A DNA stretch of 6,335 bases from Acholeplasmatales bacterium (lineage in GTDB: Bacteria > Bacillota_I > Bacilli_A > Acholeplasmatales > Anaeroplasmataceae): NCBI GenBank assembly GCA_017388605.1, contig JAFPIE010000245.1, positions 1 to 6,335 on the forward strand. The letters run 5' to 3'. Position 1 is the stretch's first letter, and each line of letters starts with the position of its first letter. The notes below the pieces were generated by a model. It was not told the DNA's origin. It saw only the letters and a program-made list of their open reading frames with translations, and did no database searches. Both the position numbers and the translations under genes were made by a program. This document shows positions 1 through 3,968 of this stretch, piece by piece.

Positions 1-536
1 AATTGATCATTGCGGTAGTATTAAGCGCTCAAACTACAGACAAAAGGGTAAATAGTGTTACTAAGGATTTATTTTTAAAATATCCAAGCCCAAAGGATTT
101 AGCTTATGCAGATTATTCTTTAGTTAAGGAGATTATATCTCCACTAGGGCTTTCTTCAACTAAAGCGAAAAACATAATTGCTTTGGCTCGTGAATTAGAA
201 GAAAAATATAATGGTATTATACCAAGTGATTTTGATTCCTTAATCACTCTTCCTGGCGTTGGAAGAAAAACCGCTAATGTCGTATTAGCCTTAGGGTTTA
301 ATATACCTGCAATGCCTGTAGATACCCATCTATATCGTATGGCAGTAAGATTAGGCTATATAACAAAGGATATGGATGTAATTGATGCAGAAATAGCATA
401 TAAAAAATATATTCCAAAGGATGAATGGACACTTGCCCATCATTTATTCTTACTCTTTGGAAGATATTACTGTAAGGCACTTCATCCGTTATGTGATAAT
501 TGTAAATTAAAAAATTATTGTAAGTACAAAGGTTAG
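1..536 (+). CDS. nth: Endonuclease III (DNA glycosylase/AP lyase), 5'-truncated by window edge
   Basis: Base-excision repair enzyme that removes oxidised pyrimidines and cleaves the abasic site by beta-elimination. The visible 177 residues (first full codon at base 3) begin in the conserved segment matching E. coli Nth 'LLIAVLLSAQATD' (here IIAVVLSAQTTD), so the TTG at 3-5 is an internal Leu codon, and roughly 30 N-terminal residues lie outside the window. A helix-hairpin-helix LPGVGRKTANVV spans visible residues 83-94 and carries the catalytic Lys at 89; the catalytic Asp is at 107 in PVDTH. The 18-residue Lys-Asp spacing equals that of E. coli K120/D138. The C-terminal [4Fe-4S] loop is intact: Cys157-x6-Cys164-x2-Cys167-x5-Cys173. 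All catalytic and cluster residues are present, so the enzyme should be active. The TAG stop (534-536) lies in the loop of the terminator that follows. Its promoter is outside the window. Confidence 0.97.
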   Translation, partial: LIIAVVLSAQTTDKRVNSVTKDLFLKYPSPKDLAYADYSLVKEIISPLGLSSTKAKNIIALARELEEKYNGIIPSDFDSLITLPGVGRKTANVVLALGFNIPAMPVDTHLYRMAVRLGYITKDMDVIDAEIAYKKYIPKDEWTLAHHLFLLFGRYYCKALHPLCDNCKLKNYCKYKG

Positions 537-556
537 CTTTGTACTTTTATTATTTT
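522..556 (+). terminator. Intrinsic terminator of nth, containing its stop codon
   Basis: A perfect 10-bp stem pairs AAGTACAAAG (522-531) with CTTTGTACTT (537-546) around the 5-nt loop GTTAG. The downstream strand is T-rich (TTTTATTATTTT, 545-556). The last codons of nth form the left arm, and the TAG stop is the last three loop bases. The stem is moderately AT-rich and the T tract is interrupted by A, so partial read-through into the gene at 568 is possible. Confidence 0.8.
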
Positions 557-567
557 GGAGGGAAAAA

Positions 568-1074
568 ATGATGTATATAGGCTTTAGCCCTATGTATTCC
601 TTTGAAGAAACCCTAAGGCTATATGAGGAATTAAAGAATAGTATGATTCCATGGACTTTTTTAAAGCTCCTAAATCAAAAGGGTATTTTAACGAAAAATG
701 GGACGAGGAAGAAGATATATTTAGAGAAAGGAGAAAGAAAGTGCTTAAAGATTCAAAGAATGGTCTTTAATCATAAAATCTATTTTGATTTATTCCCCTT
801 ATCCTTAATACCAAATTCTATTTTTAAGGTAGAGGATTTAGAGGATAATCCCTTTGATGGTTTAAAAAGGCCTCCTAGGAATTCTTTTTTTAAATGGCTT
901 AAAAGCCAAGACTTAGATAAGGATATTTTTCAAAAATTTATAACCATAGGCTCTAAAGGGAATATTACCTTTTATAAAAGTATAATGAAATATGCCCCAT
1001 ATACGACCAAAAAAGGAAAAAGAAGAGAAAAAACAAAGAAAAATATCTATTTAATCTACTATCATTTCATTTAA
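568..1074 (+). CDS. Hypothetical basic protein, 168 aa, immediately downstream of nth
   Basis: I do not recognise this protein. A strong Shine-Dalgarno GGAGGG (557-562) sits 5 nt before the ATG at 568. A second ATG follows directly, so the start could be either Met. The product is soluble, without a signal peptide or membrane segment. The first half looks helical (EETLRLYEELKNS, residues 13-25). The middle has aromatic and Pro-rich stretches, including NPFDGLKRPPRN at 94-105 and a Trp at 110. The tail is very basic (KKGKRREKTKK, residues 148-158), which could contact nucleic acid. In Bacillus the gene after nth is ypoC, of similar length, so this may be its positional equivalent; that is synteny reasoning only and I cannot align them from memory. 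Trp residues are both TGG. The gene sits behind the nth terminator with no clear promoter of its own, so expression probably relies on read-through. Confidence 0.72.
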   Translation: MMYIGFSPMYSFEETLRLYEELKNSMIPWTFLKLLNQKGILTKNGTRKKIYLEKGERKCLKIQRMVFNHKIYFDLFPLSLIPNSIFKVEDLEDNPFDGLKRPPRNSFFKWLKSQDLDKDIFQKFITIGSKGNITFYKSIMKYAPYTTKKGKRREKTKKNIYLIYYHFI

Positions 1075-1118
1075 AAATTCATCAGCACATTTGTTGTTTT
1101 CACAAGAATGAATCTTTT
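1073..1118 (+). other. AT-rich inverted repeat after the 168-aa gene (weak terminator or regulatory hairpin)
   Basis: AAAAATTCAT (1073-1082) can pair with ATGAATCTTTT (1108-1118) as a 10-bp stem with one bulged C at 1114. The 25-nt loop may hold an inner TTGT/ACAA stem (1091-1094 with 1102-1105). It begins inside the stop codon of the upstream gene, where a terminator would be expected. However, the stem has only one G-C pair and the T run is just four bases, so termination would be inefficient. Confidence 0.25.
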
Positions 1119-1125
1119 ATATAAT
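1097..1125 (+). promoter_or_regulatory. Candidate upstream promoter P1 of the regulator operon
   Basis: TATAAT at 1120-1125 is a perfect -10 consensus, with TTTTCA (1097-1102, 4 of 6 to TTGACA) 17 nt upstream. A transcript would start near 1132 and carry a leader of about 140 nt before the regulator gene. In such AT-rich DNA, chance TATAAT hexamers are common, so this is the weaker of the two candidates. Confidence 0.3.
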
Positions 1126-1131
1126 TTTTTC

Positions 1132-1161
1132 GAAAAATGCGGTACTTTTTAGTGCTTTTTC
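1132..1161 (+). other. Possible hairpin in the leader of the regulator operon
   Basis: GAAAAA (1132-1137) pairs with TTTTTC (1156-1161), and inside it GTACT (1142-1146) pairs with AGTGC (1151-1155, one G-T pair) around a TTTT loop. Four bases, TGCG (1138-1141), are bulged on the left. The inner hairpin followed by TTTTT has the outline of a short intrinsic terminator, so it could attenuate P1 transcripts or stop read-through from upstream. It is weak because it holds few G-C pairs. Confidence 0.25.
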
Positions 1162-1189
1162 TATAAAAAAATACCCTTTTTTCACGAAT

Positions 1190-1222
1190 ATTGAAAAATA
1201 TTTTTTCAGTTTTCAATTGAAC
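1190..1222 (+). promoter_or_regulatory. Cluster of overlapping inverted repeats, candidate operator
   Basis: Three symmetric elements share about 30 bases. TGAAAAATATTTTTTCA (1192-1208) has perfect 7-nt arms. TTGAAAA (1191-1197) is the exact complement of TTTTCAA (1210-1216). TTCAATTGAA (1212-1221) is a perfect 10-nt palindrome. The repeated half-site is TTGAA/TTCAA. The cluster overlaps the -35 region of promoter P2, just upstream of a DNA-binding regulator gene, which is a typical position for an autoregulatory site. Low base complexity makes some symmetry expected by chance. Confidence 0.35.
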
Positions 1223-1239
1223 AAAAAAGACCTTATAAT
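1210..1239 (+). promoter_or_regulatory. Likely promoter P2 of the regulator/surface-protein operon
   Basis: The -10 TATAAT (1234-1239) is perfect. The best -35 is TTTTCA (1210-1215), 18 nt upstream and 4 of 6 to consensus. The start would fall near 1246 and give a leader of about 30 nt that just includes the ribosome binding site at 1257-1266, a normal layout. The TTGAAC at 1217 is a better -35 hexamer at its 5' end but only 11 nt from TATAAT, so it is not usable with it. Confidence 0.5.
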
Positions 1240-1256
1240 TGATATAGGGCCCATTT

Positions 1257-1266
1257 AGAAAGGATC
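1257..1266 (+). promoter_or_regulatory. Ribosome binding site that decides the regulator start
   Basis: AGAAAGGATC matches the 16S anti-Shine-Dalgarno complement AGAAAGGAGG at eight of ten positions. It ends 8 nt before the ATG at 1275, which is ideal. The in-frame TTG at 1269 would be only 2 nt from the end of the site, and the ATG at 1281 would be 14 nt away, so 1275 is the preferred start. Confidence 0.65.
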
Positions 1267-1274
1267 ATTTGAAC

Positions 1275-2462
1275 ATGAGTATGATTTTAGATGTTTTGTC
1301 ACAAAGAAAGAATGATAACATCATTCATTTATCCAATCAAGAAATTATTGGAATTGAAATAAGAAGAAAGCGTCTTGAGCTTTCCTACACTCTTCAAGGG
1401 TTATGCTTCGATATATGCTCCCCTTCCTATTTATGTAAAATAGAAAGAAACCAGATTCAGGCAAACAATTACATTTTGCAAGAAATCTGTGAGCGTGTAT
1501 CCATCTCTAGTGAGCAGCAACAGCTTTTGTTCCATTCCTATGAGGTATTGCTTGAATCCGTAGAAGCATTTGTAAAGGATGATATTGATGTACTTAATTC
1601 CTTTGTAATCAAGGGTAAAGGCTTTGAAAATTATAGATATAGAATCCTATTGTTCATGAAATACATCTATGATGGTGAGCTATATCTAGCAAAGGGAATC
1701 TATAATGAGCTTGTAAAGCTATTATCCTCTATGCAGGATATAGATATGCTAATATTCTCTATTTTTTCTGTTATTTTAGAATATAAGGAAAAGAATTATC
1801 AGGAGGCTTTAGATATACTAAACGAGATCCATGGAATACCTATGGATAGAAACCTATCCATCCTATATTCTAAGTATCTATACCTATCCTCAGCTATGAT
1901 GCTAAAGGGAGATACAATGTTTTATTACTACGAGGTAGAAGAAAAATATAAGAATATGGGCTATTACACAAAGCTTGAGGAATTACATTATTCCTTAGGC
2001 ATCTATGCGCTTAAAATAAAATCAAGCTATGTCTTTGATTATGCTATAAATCTTTTAAACAATCTAGAATATAAGAATTCCTTAAAATTCCTTCGTGCCT
2101 ATTTAGAAAAGGATTTTGATACGATTCATCTATTCAAGGATAAGCCACTCAATTCCTTTTCCAAATATTTAGTTCAAATCCTAGAACAAAATAGTAGCGT
2201 AAATGAGGTAATTATGCACTTATCTAGTGCACAGGATGATTATGATTTTAGTGCAAATTTATTGAAATATTTAGCACTTACTGTAGAAGAAGAAAAAAGA
2301 AGCTTTATTCAAAGCACCCTACCCTATTATAAAAAGGTTAAGGATGCTTATGCTATACAGTATTTTATGAAGGAGCTATTGAGATTCAATCAAATAAAGC
2401 CTCACAATAAAGAAACGATAACCACCATTTATGAGCATTTTTTAAATAATGAAAAAAGGTAA
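1275..2462 (+). CDS. XRE-family HTH transcriptional regulator with TPR-like C-terminal part
   Basis: Cytoplasmic DNA-binding regulator of 395 aa from the preferred ATG; two residues longer if the TTG at 1269 is used. Residues 25-77 form an XRE-type helix-turn-helix: IGIEIRRKRLELSYTLQGL, then CSPSYLCKIERNQIQ at 48-62, which fits the family pattern S.SYLSKIERG. The remaining ~310 residues are all helical, without Gly/Pro-rich linkers. They carry aromatic and Leu-rich repeats, for example residues 120-148 and KNYQEALDILNEI at 173-185, which read like tetratricopeptide repeats. This architecture is that of the Rgg/PlcR/PrgX (RRNPP) group, whose helical domain binds short peptides, but at 395 aa it exceeds their usual ~280-320 aa and no peptide gene is evident nearby. 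It may instead respond to another ligand. The stop overlaps the next gene by 14 nt, so the two are co-transcribed and probably translationally coupled. The palindromes upstream suggest autoregulation. Function beyond DNA binding is not known. Confidence 0.85.
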   Translation: MSMILDVLSQRKNDNIIHLSNQEIIGIEIRRKRLELSYTLQGLCFDICSPSYLCKIERNQIQANNYILQEICERVSISSEQQQLLFHSYEVLLESVEAFVKDDIDVLNSFVIKGKGFENYRYRILLFMKYIYDGELYLAKGIYNELVKLLSSMQDIDMLIFSIFSVILEYKEKNYQEALDILNEIHGIPMDRNLSILYSKYLYLSSAMMLKGDTMFYYYEVEEKYKNMGYYTKLEELHYSLGIYALKIKSSYVFDYAINLLNNLEYKNSLKFLRAYLEKDFDTIHLFKDKPLNSFSKYLVQILEQNSSVNEVIMHLSSAQDDYDFSANLLKYLALTVEEEKRSFIQSTLPYYKKVKDAYAIQYFMKELLRFNQIKPHNKETITTIYEHFLNNEKR

Positions 2463-3873
2463 ATTCTTACTTTTTTTCCTTATGCTTATCGCATTTGCCT
2501 TTATCCCTTTTAAGGCTTCTGCAGCAAGCTGGAAATTCATGTGGAAAAATACAACGGTACATGTTCCCTTAGGTGCATCGATAGAGGACTATAAAAATGT
2601 TCCAAAAGCAAATTTATATAGAAATGAAATCTTATTGACAGATACTACCATAACCTATAATACAGAAGGGGATTGGATGTATTATTTTAAGGACATCAAT
2701 ACCCATAAAACAGGAAATTATCAGGTTTGGTATAAGGCCTATGATGCAAAATATTCTCCAGGTACCTGTACAGGCTATAAGGCTTTAATTACCTTTGTAG
2801 TTGAGGATAAGGAAGCACCAAAAATTACAATTGGGAATTCCTATTGCTATATCAAAAGAGGATCTAGTATTGATTTATCCTATAATTATTCTGTAAAAGA
2901 TAACGATAAAATAGATAAGGTATCCCTAATGCATGAAATCAACACAAATAAGGTTGGCACCTACCCGGTTACGGTAGTTGCAATTGATGCAAGTGGGAAT
3001 AAATCCTCTAAGGAATTTTATGCAGTGGTATACGAAAATGAAGCACCAGTGATTTCCTTTGATATGCCAAATGATATTTTAGAGATTCCATTAAATACGC
3101 CATGTGATATAAAATCACATTTTACAGCAACAGATACATTTGAAGGAGATATATCATCTAAAATAGAATATCCTGCTATTAAAAATGATGAAGTAGAGGA
3201 ATATAGCTATACCGTAAGTGTGAAAAATGAAGCTAATTTATCGAGTCATTATACGATTACGATAAGAGTTTTAGATGATGTTGAGCCAAAATTAGAGCTT
3301 ACAACCAAAAGCTTGTTATTCGATTATATGATCGATTTAAATAGCATTAATTTTATGGATTATATAAAGGACTTAAGTGACAATAAGGAAATTAATTATG
3401 ATAATCTAAAGATTACAACCGATATGGAAAATAAGGTGGGAAGCTATACGATATGGTATAGCTACACCGATGATATTTATACTGTATCGGATTCGATTGC
3501 GGTATCCTTAATTTCTTATACAAAGCCAGAAATTATTGTAGAGGATATTTCTATTTTAGAAAATAGTGATGTAGATTTATCCTTATTTATTGAATGCTAT
3601 GACGAATCGGATGAGAATATTTTAGATTCCTTAGAAATCTATGATCAAAATGTGGATTATGGAAACCCTGGCACCTATTATGCAGAGGCCTATTGTATCA
3701 ATTCCTCTGGCTTAAGTACTACAAAAACATTTAAGGTAATTGTAAATAGTAATGGAATAGAAATTAATCCTATGCTTATAGGTATGATTATATCCTTAGC
3801 TATTTCGTTAGGCTTAATTGCATTCATTCTTATTTATATTATCCTTAAGAAAAGAAAGCATAAAATGGAATAG
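2449..3873 (+). CDS. Secreted, membrane-anchored protein with tandem Ig-like (DUF5011-type) domains
   Basis: 474 aa. A signal peptide spans residues 1-25 (KKGK, then a hydrophobic core 6-21) with an AxA cleavage site, ASA|A. The ectodomain has an N-terminal Ig-like unit (about 27-118, ending in GNYQVWYKAYDA) and four repeats of about 77-80 aa that each open with a Pro motif: EAPKITI (P123), EAPVISF (P200), VEPKLEL (P280) and TKPEIIV (P360). The repeats close with strands such as KVGTYPVTVVAIDASGNKSS (168-187), the hallmark of DUF5011-like bacterial Ig folds. A transmembrane helix (441-466) and a KKRKHKME cytoplasmic tail follow, so the ectodomain faces outward. There is no LPxTG sorting signal. 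Five Cys lie in the ectodomain (107, 133, 219, 383, 416). The ATG overlaps the regulator gene by 14 nt and has no Shine-Dalgarno, pointing to translational coupling. The next in-frame ATG (2482) would remove the basic end of the signal peptide. Such domains usually serve adhesion or as surface spacers; the ligand is unknown. Confidence 0.87.
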   Translation: MKKGKFLLFFLMLIAFAFIPFKASAASWKFMWKNTTVHVPLGASIEDYKNVPKANLYRNEILLTDTTITYNTEGDWMYYFKDINTHKTGNYQVWYKAYDAKYSPGTCTGYKALITFVVEDKEAPKITIGNSYCYIKRGSSIDLSYNYSVKDNDKIDKVSLMHEINTNKVGTYPVTVVAIDASGNKSSKEFYAVVYENEAPVISFDMPNDILEIPLNTPCDIKSHFTATDTFEGDISSKIEYPAIKNDEVEEYSYTVSVKNEANLSSHYTITIRVLDDVEPKLELTTKSLLFDYMIDLNSINFMDYIKDLSDNKEINYDNLKITTDMENKVGSYTIWYSYTDDIYTVSDSIAVSLISYTKPEIIVEDISILENSDVDLSLFIECYDESDENILDSLEIYDQNVDYGNPGTYYAEAYCINSSGLSTTKTFKVIVNSNGIEINPMLIGMIISLAISLGLIAFILIYIILKKRKHKME

Positions 3874-3878
3874 GCTTC

Positions 3879-3914
3879 AAAAGATTTTGGTAGAATTCTA
3901 CCAAATCTTTTTTT
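3879..3914 (+). terminator. Strong intrinsic terminator of the regulator/surface-protein operon
   Basis: AAAAGATTTTGGTAG (3879-3893) pairs with CTACCAAATCTTTT (3898-3911) as a 14-bp stem with one unpaired T (3885) and an AATT loop. Its core is the 14-nt palindrome GGTAGAATTCTACC (3889-3902). A run of seven T (3908-3914) completes it. It begins 5 nt after the stop codon and insulates dnaE from the genes upstream. Confidence 0.88.
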
Positions 3915-3922
3915 AAAATTCT

Positions 3923-3950
3923 TTTAGATTTTTCTTCATTGCTATATAAT
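3923..3950 (+). promoter_or_regulatory. Probable dnaE promoter with a very short leader
   Basis: TATAAT (3945-3950) is a perfect -10, with TTTAGA (3923-3928, 4 of 6 to consensus) 16 nt upstream. Alternatively TATATA (3943-3948) serves as the -10, preceded by the extended TG (3940-3941). It lies between the terminator and dnaE. From TATAAT, transcription would start near 3957, at the first base of the AGGTG ribosome binding site (3957-3961), leaving a leader of only about 12 nt. Confidence 0.5.
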
Positions 3951-3968
3951 GTAGGCAGGTGGTGCGCT

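Noticed and set aside
3..5. TTG as the start codon of nth.
   Set aside because: The sequence begins in the middle of the conserved LLIAVLLSAQ segment of endonuclease III; the family has about 30 residues before it, so the gene runs off the window.
298..480. A 60-codon open frame on the - strand.
   Set aside because: It lies wholly inside nth, whose conserved catalytic and Fe-S residues fix the true frame; no binding site or recognisable product.
631..720. Resemblance of LLNQKGILTKNGT in the 168-aa protein to the linker of large serine recombinases.
   Set aside because: Only a short local similarity; there is no resolvase catalytic domain, no zinc ribbon and no att-like repeats nearby.
1108..1152. 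A 14-codon reading frame (MNLLYNFFEKCGTF) upstream of the regulator, which could be a signal peptide for an RRNPP-type regulator.
   Set aside because: No Shine-Dalgarno before the ATG, no secretion signal, and it overlaps the P1 -10 and the hairpin; chance frames of this size are expected.
1269..1271. TTG as the start of the regulator.
   Set aside because: It lies too close to the ribosome binding site at 1257-1266, and an ATG at the ideal distance follows at 1275. It adds only two residues either way.
3741..3873. LPxTG-type cell-wall sorting signal at the C-terminus of the Ig-repeat protein.
   Set aside because: The hydrophobic segment and basic tail fit, but no LPxTG or similar pentapeptide precedes them; a simple transmembrane anchor explains the end.
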